This document shows, piece after piece, positions 1-5,439 of a DNA stretch of 8,078 nt. The stretch's first letter is position 1, and each line of letters starts with the position of its first letter. A program made the translations under genes and the position numbers. Source of the stretch: an uncultured Oscillospiraceae bacterium (lineage in GTDB: Bacteria; Bacillota; Clostridia; Oscillospirales; Oscillospiraceae); contig CAKTKV010000072.1 in assembly GCA_934572355.1 (NCBI GenBank), positions 1 to 8,078 on the forward strand, given 5' to 3'. The notes below the pieces were generated by a model. That model saw nothing but the letters and a program-made list of their open reading frames with translations, had not been told where the DNA came from and ran no database searches.

Positions 1-2537
1 CCGCAGCCGACGCACAGATCCTCGTCGATGACCGCGCAGCCGCAGCCAAGGCAGCGCTTGACTTCCTTCTTGATCTGCTCCTCGGTGAGGTCGCCGCGCA
101 GATCCTTGAAGGTCTTGCGCGCTTCCGCAGCACTGCCGCATGCGGCCTTCTGGCGCGGTGCGGTGTCAAAGCTGCCGATGGAGACGGCGACCGTCTTCGC
201 ATCGAGCGGCTTATAATCGCGGTGGTCGCGCCCGAGGTGCTGGGTCTGGCCGGGATGCACATAGCGATGAATGGAGATCGAAGCCTCCTTGCCGGCAGCG
301 ATCGCGTCTATGGCGAACTTCGGGCCGGTCACGACATCGCCGCCCGCGAACACGTCAGGCTCGCCGGTCTGATAGCTGAGCTCATCGACCATGACGGCAC
401 CCTTGCTGCTGAGCTGGATGCCGGTACCGGCGGAGATACCGCCGAGGTCGATCTTCTGGCCGATAGCGGATATGACCGCGTCAAGCTCCAGTGTCTCGAA
501 TTTGCCGGTGCCGACGGGCTTGCGGCGACCCTTCGCGTCGGCTTCGCCAAGCTCCATGACTTCGACCTTCATACCGCTGACCTTGCCGCTGCCGAGAACC
601 TCGACCGGGGCGGCGAGGTACATGAACTTTACGCCCTCTTCCTCGGCCTCGGCTATCTCGTCGGCTGCCGCGGGCATTTCGCCTCTGCTGCGGCGGTACA
701 CGATGGTCACGTCCTCCGCACCGAGACGCAGCGCCGTGCGTGCGACGTCTATCGCGACGTTGCCGCCGCCGACGACCGCAACGCGCTTGCCGATGCTGAC
801 GGGCTTTTCGAGGTTAACGTCACGCAAAAAGTCAATACCGGTGAACACGCCCGTAAGCTCCTCGCCGGGAACGCCGAGCTTTGCGCCCCTGGACGCGCCG
901 ATGCCGAGGTAGAAGGCCTTGTAGCCCTCTGCGCGCAGCTGCGGCAGAGAGACGTCCTTGCCGACCTCAACGCCGGTTTTGAACTCGACGCCGAGCTCAC
1001 GGAGAATGTCTATCTCCGCGTTCACGACGGCCTTATCGAGACGGAAGCCGGGGATGCCGAGAGTGAGCATGCCGCCGAGCTTGTCCTCTTTTTCAAACAC
1101 GGTGACAGGATAGCCCTTGACTGCAAGGTAGTACGCGCAGCTCAGACCCGCGGGGCCTGCGCCGATGACGGCTATCTTCTCGGTGTAGGGCCTGCCGATC
1201 TGGTTGAGCATCTTCGGCACAAAGCGCGTGGAAGCGTCAAGATCCTTATCGGCGATGAACTTTTTGATATCGTCTATCGCGACGGAGGCGTCGACAATGC
1301 CGCGGGTGCAGGCCTGCTCACAGGCCTTGTTGCAGATACGGCCGCAGACGGCAGGGAAGGGGTTCTCCTTCTTTATGAGCTCCAGAGCCTCGGTATAGCG
1401 TCCCATGGAGGCGAGCTTTATGTAGCCCTGAACGGGGATATGCGCCGGGCAGACGGCCTTGCAGGGGGCGGTGCCGCTGTCCATAACGTCGCTTCGGTTG
1501 GTGCGGTAGTCGATGTTGTAGGTCTTGCTGTCCCAGGGGATGGAGACGTCGGAGTTATACGCGTCGGAGACAGTGGGGTTATTGATGCAGCTTTTCTGGC
1601 CGAGCTTGATCGCGTTGGTCTGGCAGTTCTCGACGCACTGGCCGCAGGCGACGCACTTTTCCTTATCGATCTTCGCGGCGAAGTTCGAGCGGATCGCGTT
1701 CTTTGCGCGGAACATCTCAGCAATGCGCAGGGCAAAGCAGGAGCAGCCGCAGCAGTTGCATATCGCGGTCGACTCCTCAAAGCCGGGGGTCTGGTTTATC
1801 TCATGGACAAGGCCGTTGTCCTCAGCGCGGCGGAGCACTTCGTATGCTTCCTCCTTGCTGATAAGGCGGTGCGCGCCGGATTTGCTGTAGGTGATGGCAT
1901 TGTCGTTGAGGTACATGCACATATCCTCTTCAAGATGGCCGCAGCCCTCGCCCATAAGACGGCGCGCGCGGCGGCAGGAGCAGGGGCCGACGGAGATAGC
2001 TGTGGCGTTCTCAATGAGCGTGCTTATCTCATCATATGAGGCGGTGCGGCTGTTGTTCTCAACAGCGCTCATGACTGGCATGACGCGCATGAAGCACATG
2101 CCGGTCTTGCCGGAGTTAAAGACTGGCGCGACCATCGCGAGGCGGCGGCGCGTGTATTCCTCAAAGCAGTAGCCAAGGTCGGGGTAGCGGTCGCACTGCT
2201 CACGGTTGGAGAGTATGCCCTCCATAATGCCGGGAACCCAGATAGGATAATAGTAGCAGTCGACGCCGTCCACCTTGCGGGAGCGGACGATACCGGCGGC
2301 GACGAGCTTATCCAGCTGCTCCTGAACGAAGGCTTCGCTCTCCTTGCAGCGCTTTGCGACTTCGCCCACCGGACGGTCGGTCTCAAGGCGCAGGTGCATC
2401 ATAACGCGGCACATGTCGTCCGTCACGATGGGGTCGAGGATCCTGTACTCAGGGTCGGTGTAGGTAATGCCGGTGTAGGTCAGGGACTCAAGACTGATCT
2501 TTGTAGCCAGCTTGAGAATGTTCGGTCTTTTTGCCAT
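1..2537 (-). CDS. Modular Fe-S flavoprotein oxidoreductase: wHTH-like + CxCR/CNCC + ferredoxin + GltD-like (3' partial)
   Basis: 845 residues are visible; the C-terminus lies beyond the left edge. Residues 1-105 look like a winged helix (helix-turn-helix near 56-84, wing and IWVPG to 103). A cysteine module follows: C186-S-C188-R, C199 and C207, then CNCCGC at 260-265. C295, C298, C301 and C305 form a classical 4Fe-4S ferredoxin site. From 357 on it is GltD-like: PCKAVCPAHIPVQGYI, cysteines 398, 402, 406 and 410, FAD-binding GAGPAGLS (459-466), GGMLTLGIPGFRL (488-500), nucleotide-binding GGGNVAID (590-597) and the FAD-closing AGGD (731-734). C829, C832, C834, C842 and C845 begin another Fe-S site. 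The GltD family moves electrons between NAD(P)H, FAD and Fe-S clusters; a cytoplasmic NAD(P)H-linked oxidoreductase is inferred, with partner and substrate unknown. No GltB subunit is in view, so glutamate synthase is not supported. ATG 2537 is chosen because GAGG lies 7 nt upstream; ATG 2540 (4 nt) is the alternative. Confidence 0.9.
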   Translation of the reverse strand, partial: MAKRPNILKLATKISLESLTYTGITYTDPEYRILDPIVTDDMCRVMMHLRLETDRPVGEVAKRCKESEAFVQEQLDKLVAAGIVRSRKVDGVDCYYYPIWVPGIMEGILSNREQCDRYPDLGYCFEEYTRRRLAMVAPVFNSGKTGMCFMRVMPVMSAVENNSRTASYDEISTLIENATAISVGPCSCRRARRLMGEGCGHLEEDMCMYLNDNAITYSKSGAHRLISKEEAYEVLRRAEDNGLVHEINQTPGFEESTAICNCCGCSCFALRIAEMFRAKNAIRSNFAAKIDKEKCVACGQCVENCQTNAIKLGQKSCINNPTVSDAYNSDVSIPWDSKTYNIDYRTNRSDVMDSGTAPCKAVCPAHIPVQGYIKLASMGRYTEALELIKKENPFPAVCGRICNKACEQACTRGIVDASVAIDDIKKFIADKDLDASTRFVPKMLNQIGRPYTEKIAVIGAGPAGLSCAYYLAVKGYPVTVFEKEDKLGGMLTLGIPGFRLDKAVVNAEIDILRELGVEFKTGVEVGKDVSLPQLRAEGYKAFYLGIGASRGAKLGVPGEELTGVFTGIDFLRDVNLEKPVSIGKRVAVVGGGNVAIDVARTALRLGAEDVTIVYRRSRGEMPAAADEIAEAEEEGVKFMYLAAPVEVLGSGKVSGMKVEVMELGEADAKGRRKPVGTGKFETLELDAVISAIGQKIDLGGISAGTGIQLSSKGAVMVDELSYQTGEPDVFAGGDVVTGPKFAIDAIAAGKEASISIHRYVHPGQTQHLGRDHRDYKPLDAKTVAVSIGSFDTAPRQKAACGSAAEARKTFKDLRGDLTEEQIKKEVKRCLGCGCAVIDEDLCVGC

Positions 2538-2590
2538 CATTCCACCTCTTAAATTTTCTTATTTTTTTAAGCCGGCTCATCTCATACCGG

Positions 2591-2649
2591 CTGAAATTAC
2601 TTGCCATTCGTACTACTATAAATATACACTCTTGTCTGAAATTTGGCAA
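2591..2649. repeat. Repeated motif pair around the leftward promoter (possible operator)
   Basis: CTGAAATT occurs twice in direct orientation, at 2591-2598 and 2636-2643. The first copy is followed 2 nt later by TTGCCA (2601-2606) and the second immediately by its reverse complement TGGCAA (2644-2649). The right-hand copy covers the -35 box and the left-hand one lies just downstream of the inferred transcription start, so the pair brackets the promoter. This could be a two-site operator. The arms are short and the region is AT-rich, so chance is a real alternative. Confidence 0.3.
2621..2649 (-). promoter_or_regulatory. Sigma70-type promoter for the flavoprotein gene
   Basis: Read on the minus strand, TTGCCA (2649-2644) is followed after exactly 17 nt by TATATT (2626-2621). 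Transcription would begin near 2614 and leave a leader of about 75 nt before the start codon. The leader holds a small 6-bp inverted repeat (AGCCGG at 2570-2575 with CCGGCT at 2587-2592), which lacks a following U-run and so is not a terminator. The assignment rests on box match and spacing only. Confidence 0.6.
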
Positions 2650-2720
2650 TACGACATATTTGCTTTTGCTGTATGAATTGTGGCTATGTCACCAATCGTG
2701 CGGCAGGAGACAGGCTGCGC

Positions 2721-2749
2721 TTGATTTTTACAGCGATGTGTATTATAGT
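2721..2749 (+). promoter_or_regulatory. Sigma70-type promoter for the CYTH-lipoprotein operon
   Basis: TTGATT (2721-2726) and TATAGT (2744-2749) are separated by 17 nt. Transcription would start near 2756, giving a leader of about 20 nt with GGAGG at 2763-2767 ahead of the CYTH start codon. It is divergent from the flavoprotein promoter; roughly 70 bp separate the two -35 boxes. Confidence 0.6.
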
Positions 2750-2775
2750 TGTTACATCTTTCGGAGGATGCAGCT

Positions 2776-3273
2776 ATGAATATCAACGGAATGGAAATAG
2801 AACGCAAGTACCTTATAGCTATGCCGGATGCGGCTGTGCTGCAAAGTGCCGACGCGTCGGAGATCGTGCAGACCTATCTTGTGAATCCGGAGAAGGGCGC
2901 GACTGAACGCGTCCGGGCGCGCACATCCGGCGGCATGGAGGTCTATACGCATACCGTCAAGCGCAAGCTCAGCGCGATGAGCCGCGAGGAGGACGAGCAC
3001 GAGATAAGCGCGGCGGAGTATGCGGAGCTTCTGAAGCGTGCCGATGCGGGGAGAAAGCCTGTCCACAAGACGCGGTACTGCCTTGACTATATGGAGCAGC
3101 TTTTTGAGATAGACGTTTATCCGTTCTGGACAGACCGCGCGATAATGGAGATAGAGCTTGACAGTGAGGAGCGTGAGGTCATGCTCCCGCCGTTCATTGA
3201 AGTTATAAAAGAAGTGACGGGGGACGGCAGGTACACCAATGCCGCCATCGCAAGGGAGGTTCCGGCTGAATGA
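2776..3273 (+). CDS. CYTH-domain protein (triphosphate tunnel metalloenzyme family)
   Basis: This 165-residue protein has the family signature ExExK as EIERK at residues 7-11, near the N-terminus as expected. Further charged pairs that would line the tunnel are RVRAR (45-49), KRK (62-64), the acidic run EEDEHE (71-76), R100, EID (111-113) and EIE (125-127). CYTH enzymes bind triphosphate-containing substrates with divalent metal and include inorganic triphosphatases, thiamine triphosphatases and class IV adenylate cyclases. The substrate cannot be read here, though short single-domain bacterial members are often tripolyphosphatases. The start at 2776 is chosen because GGAGG at 2763-2767 lies 8 nt upstream; an in-frame ATG at 2749 falls inside the -10 box and lacks a ribosome binding site. 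It is the first gene of a probable operon with the lipoprotein, with no terminator between. Confidence 0.88.
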   Translation: MNINGMEIERKYLIAMPDAAVLQSADASEIVQTYLVNPEKGATERVRARTSGGMEVYTHTVKRKLSAMSREEDEHEISAAEYAELLKRADAGRKPVHKTRYCLDYMEQLFEIDVYPFWTDRAIMEIELDSEEREVMLPPFIEVIKEVTGDGRYTNAAIAREVPAE

Positions 3274-3335
3274 GCCGAGAGGAACTTTTTTACCGCAGCC
3301 TCGTCATAACCGCAGAAAGGATGGTACGACCATGA
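3270..3335 (+). CDS. Possible 21-residue small protein or coupling peptide
   Basis: The frame reads MSREELFYRSLVITAERMVR followed by a final proline and TGA. Its ATG overlaps the CYTH stop codon as ATGA (3270-3273), and its own stop overlaps the lipoprotein start as ATGA (3332-3335). A strong ribosome binding site, AAGGGAGG, ends 10 nt before the ATG, inside the last CYTH codons. The peptide is charged and helix-compatible, with no membrane segment or signal peptide, and I recognise no family. It may be a real small protein, or a relay that couples lipoprotein translation to CYTH translation; the lipoprotein's own site (AGAAAGG, 11 nt upstream) is weaker and more distant. A chance short frame cannot be excluded. 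Confidence 0.4.
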   Translation: MSREELFYRSLVITAERMVRP

Positions 3336-4603
3336 AAAAAACAGTTTCGATAATACTTGCGCTCGCGCTGGCCTTCGGCCTGTGCGCCTGCGGCAATTTG
3401 AGCAATATTGAGCTGCCGCCGCTGCCGACCGTGACCCCGGAGCCGACGCCGACTCCCGAACCCACGCCGGAGCCGACGCCAAACGTGCAGGACGGGCAGA
3501 TCATCATCGCCGTTGAGAATACGCTCCAGCAGGCATACGACCCGCAGGACGGCACACAGCTTATCCTGACCTTCTCATATGAGACGCCGAAGATCGAGAT
3601 ACTCGGCAGAGCCGACGCGGAGAAGGCCATCAATGAGTATGTCGCAATGCTCGATGAGACCTATGTGACCGGCGAAGATTACGGCGACGGCCAGGGCACA
3701 GGCTACAACAACATGCTCACCATGGCCGAGGACAATTATAATTATTGGACGAGCACTGAAGGCGGTGAGGTATACACTCTGGAGCTTGTTTCCGACCGCA
3801 GTGTAACCGTTGAGCGCGGAGATACTCAGGTGCTGACGCTCTTGTATAACGACTACAGTGACCTCGGCGGTGCGCATGGCAGCTACGGCTATACCGGCTA
3901 CTGCTTCGATACGCAGACGGGAGAGCTGCTTACGCTCGATAAGCTCAGCTCCGATCCCGAGGGATTGCGCAGCTTCCTGACAAACTATATGGTCACAACT
4001 ATTGAGAATGATGACGCGCTTCAGGAGAGAACGGCGGGCTTCATCCCCAATGACGATTATAACGCGGCGCTCTCCGCGCTGCTGCGCGAAGGCTCTTGGT
4101 ACTTCAGCGGCAGCGGTATGGTGATCTTCTCCAGCCTCTATGAGATCAGCAGCTATGCCGCGGGCATCATCCAGTTTGAGATACCCTATTCCGAGCTTGC
4201 CGGTCACATCGACGAGAAGTGGATCCCGGCAGAGATCACAGGGGAGGGCGGCTTTGAGATCGTCAGCGCAGCCGACATGAAGGACGGCAGCACCGAGATC
4301 CTTGATAAGCTCACTGTCAGCAAGGACGGCGAGGAGCTCTATCTTGTCTCGGACGGACTTGTCAGAAACGTCAGCATTTGCTCTGTTGATTATAGCGACA
4401 CCTTCTATGAGACGGGCGAGCTGTGGTATTGCAGCGTCATGAACGGCAGTGCCGTTCAGCTCCAGACGGTCATACCGGAGGGGATGCCGAACCTCAGGCT
4501 CAGCTACACCGACGGCAGCGGCGAGCACCGCTTCTATATCAGCGAGAGCGGTGAGAACGGCAAGCCCATCCTCGCGGATGAGACCATAGAGGCAGTAGGC
4601 TGA
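3332..4603 (+). CDS. Surface lipoprotein with DUF4163/DUF3298 (PdaC/RsiV-like) region
   Basis: This 423-residue protein begins with a signal peptide (MKK, then a hydrophobic run at residues 5-17) and the lipobox LCAC, so C20 should be lipidated and anchor the protein outside the membrane. Residues 31-51 form a TPEP-rich linker. Residues about 70-165 resemble DUF4163 and about 178-290 resemble DUF3298, including GGAHGSYGYTGYCFDTQTGE at 179-198. That pairing is known from extracellular parts of PdaC-type deacetylases and RsiV-type anti-sigma factors. No deacetylase domain follows, so catalysis is not claimed; RsiV-like lysozyme binding is only an analogy. The last 120 residues are beta-rich and unrecognised. 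The start at 3332 gives a proper signal peptide; upstream in-frame starts would add a non-signal extension through the CYTH end. It is probably expressed with the CYTH gene. Confidence 0.82.
   Translation: MKKTVSIILALALAFGLCACGNLSNIELPPLPTVTPEPTPTPEPTPEPTPNVQDGQIIIAVENTLQQAYDPQDGTQLILTFSYETPKIEILGRADAEKAINEYVAMLDETYVTGEDYGDGQGTGYNNMLTMAEDNYNYWTSTEGGEVYTLELVSDRSVTVERGDTQVLTLLYNDYSDLGGAHGSYGYTGYCFDTQTGELLTLDKLSSDPEGLRSFLTNYMVTTIENDDALQERTAGFIPNDDYNAALSALLREGSWYFSGSGMVIFSSLYEISSYAAGIIQFEIPYSELAGHIDEKWIPAEITGEGGFEIVSAADMKDGSTEILDKLTVSKDGEELYLVSDGLVRNVSICSVDYSDTFYETGELWYCSVMNGSAVQLQTVIPEGMPNLRLSYTDGSGEHRFYISESGENGKPILADETIEAVG
3437..3480 (+). repeat. Degenerate repeat encoding the TPEP linker
   Basis: The 14-base unit CCGGAGCCGACGCC occurs at 3437-3450 and 3467-3480, with a diverged copy between (ACTCCCGAACCCACG). 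It encodes the alternating Thr-Pro-Glu-Pro linker behind the lipidated cysteine. Such low-complexity coding repeats can change length by slippage, which would vary how far the domain stands off the membrane. Confidence 0.7.
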
Positions 4604-4640
4604 AAAGAGCGTGAATTCCGCGCAAAACAGCAGAAAATTG

Positions 4641-4669
4641 TTGACAACGCGGCGCGGACATGCTATTCT
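4641..4669 (+). promoter_or_regulatory. Strong promoter for rplU-rpmA
   Basis: A consensus -35 box TTGACA (4641-4646) is followed after 17 nt by TATTCT (4664-4669). TG at 4661-4662 gives an extended -10 element (TGC directly before the hexamer). Transcription would start near 4676. This is the best promoter match in the window, as expected for ribosomal protein genes. Confidence 0.82.
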
Positions 4670-4686
4670 ATCTAAGCCGCATTGAA

Positions 4687-4745
4687 GGGGTAGTAAAGAA
4701 GAGGTATGCCCTCCACCCCAAGAGCGAGTCCTGAAGAGAGGGAGG
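4687..4745 (+). promoter_or_regulatory. Structured rplU leader, possible L21 autoregulatory leader
   Basis: The untranslated leader can fold with an outer stem GGGGT (4687-4691)/ACCCC (4715-4719) and an inner hairpin GAGG (4701-4704)/CCTC (4710-4713) with loop TATGC. CCTCC at 4710-4714 is also complementary to the rplU ribosome binding site GGAGG at 4741-4745, so two exclusive pairings exist: one leaves the site open, one hides it. L21 leaders are a known class of ribosomal-protein leader in Firmicutes. Whether this one matches that family was judged by position and pairing only, without a covariance model. Confidence 0.45.
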
Positions 4746-4753
4746 AAATGTTC

Positions 4754-5068
4754 ATGAAGCATGCTATCATCGTGACCGGCGGCAAGCAGTATCGCGTAGC
4801 TGAGGGCGACGTTATCTTTGTTGAGAAGCTCGACGCCGCAGCAGGTGAGTCCGTCAAGTTCGATCAGGTTCTGGCCGTTATCGACGGCGAGAATGCTACT
4901 TTCGGCGCACCCGTCGTTGAAGGCGCTTCCGTTACCGCAAATGTCGTCAAGAGCGGCAAGGGCGCAAAGGTTCGCGTCTACAAGATGAAGCCGAAAAAGG
5001 GCTATCGCAGAACGCAGGGCCACAGACAGCCCTACACCAAGCTCCAGATCGAAGCTATCAACGCCTGA
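4754..5068 (+). CDS. rplU: 50S ribosomal protein L21
   Basis: The 104-residue product starts [19 protein letters not shown], the L21 N-terminal signature, and carries the basic [19 protein letters not shown] segment (residues 76-94) typical of the 23S rRNA-binding C-terminus. Its length matches the family's usual 100-105. L21 is a primary binder of the large subunit and contacts L20. ATG 4754 is chosen because GGAGG (4741-4745) lies 8 nt upstream and because the alignment of known L21 starts fits; the in-frame ATG at 4748 is only 2 nt from that site. It is the first gene after a strong promoter and leader, and is followed after 42 nt directly by rpmA. Confidence 0.97.
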   Translation: MKHAIIVTGGKQYRVAEGDVIFVEKLDAAAGESVKFDQVLAVIDGENATFGAPVVEGASVTANVVKSGKGAKVRVYKMKPKKGYRRTQGHRQPYTKLQIEAINA

Positions 5069-5110
5069 TTTTTTCCGCAACTGATTTTGACTTATGGAGG
5101 TGTAACCTAA

Positions 5111-5374
5111 ATGGCACATAAAAAAGGTATGGGTTCTACCAAGAACGGCCGCGACAGTGAGTCGAAGCGTCTTGGCGCCAAGAGAGCCGACGGTCAGTTC
5201 GTTCTGGCCGGCAACATCCTTGTCAGACAGCGCGGAACTAAGATCCATCCCGGTACCAATGTCGGTAAGGGTAAGGACGACACTTTGTTCGCCCTCGTGG
5301 ACGGCACCGTGAAGTTCGAGCGCATGGGCAAGGACCGTAAAAAGGTCTCTGTTTACGAAGAAATCGCTCAGTAA
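5111..5374 (+). CDS. rpmA: 50S ribosomal protein L27, short (Prp-independent) N-terminus
   Basis: This 87-residue protein begins [20 protein letters not shown], the mature L27 N-terminus that reaches the peptidyl transferase centre, followed by the conserved [20 protein letters not shown] segment (residues 35-54). GGAGG at 5096-5100 lies 10 nt upstream. Most Firmicutes make L27 with an N-terminal extension of about nine residues ending in FF, removed by the cysteine protease Prp, whose gene usually lies between rplU and rpmA. Here there is neither extension nor prp: the gap holds only 42 nt. The form resembles that of Proteobacteria, but the gene order is Firmicute. A terminator follows. Confidence 0.97.
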   Translation: MAHKKGMGSTKNGRDSESKRLGAKRADGQFVLAGNILVRQRGTKIHPGTNVGKGKDDTLFALVDGTVKFERMGKDRKKVSVYEEIAQ

Positions 5375-5385
5375 GTGATTTTATC

Positions 5386-5413
5386 AAGGCCGGACGTTTG
5401 TCCGGCCTTTTCT
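5386..5413 (+). terminator. Intrinsic terminator between rpmA and obg
   Basis: A perfect 10-bp GC-rich stem, AAGGCCGGAC (5386-5395) with GTCCGGCCTT (5400-5409), closes a GTTT loop and runs into a short T-rich tail ending TTTTCT. The tail is brief, so partial read-through into obg is likely. That would set a lower expression level for the GTPase than for the ribosomal proteins. Only 14 nt lie between this element and the obg ribosome binding site, which leaves no room for a promoter; any obg promoter would have to lie within rpmA. Confidence 0.85.
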
Positions 5414-5439
5414 ATTAACTACGACGAAGGAGGCAGTTT

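Noticed and set aside
222..2039. A 605-codon open frame on the plus strand opposite the flavoprotein gene
   Set aside because: It is codon-aligned with the minus-strand gene and stays open only because that gene uses no TTA, CTA or TCA codons over this stretch. The sense strand carries unmistakable FAD, NAD(P)H and Fe-S motifs, and the antisense translation is low-complexity Ala/Gly/Asp/Leu.
2570..2592. AGCCGG/CCGGCT inverted repeat as a terminator
   Set aside because: The stem is only 6 bp with an 11-nt loop, and no T-run follows on either strand in the required position; it lies in the flavoprotein leader.
2531..2779. An 82-codon plus-strand frame across the divergent intergenic region
   Set aside because: It overlaps the flavoprotein start and both promoters, lacks a ribosome binding site and has the composition of translated AT-rich spacer.
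3436..3480. CRISPR-like or mobile-element repeat
   Set aside because: The repeats are short, unequal and in frame, and are fully explained as codons for the Thr-Pro-Glu-Pro linker.
4604..4640. Terminator for the CYTH-lipoprotein operon
   Set aside because: Only a 3-bp GCG/CGC pairing is visible and no T-tract follows, so no intrinsic terminator can be supported here.
4706..4753. In-frame upstream ATG adding 16 residues to L21
   Set aside because: It has no properly spaced ribosome binding site, it lies in the leader hairpin, and L21 proteins begin at or near the chosen methionine.
3575..5248. A 557-codon open frame on the minus strand opposite the lipoprotein, rplU and rpmA
   Set aside because: The three plus-strand genes happen to share one frame, and their lack of TTA, CTA and TCA keeps the complement open even across the rplU promoter. 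It shows no family resemblance and crosses well-supported regulatory elements.
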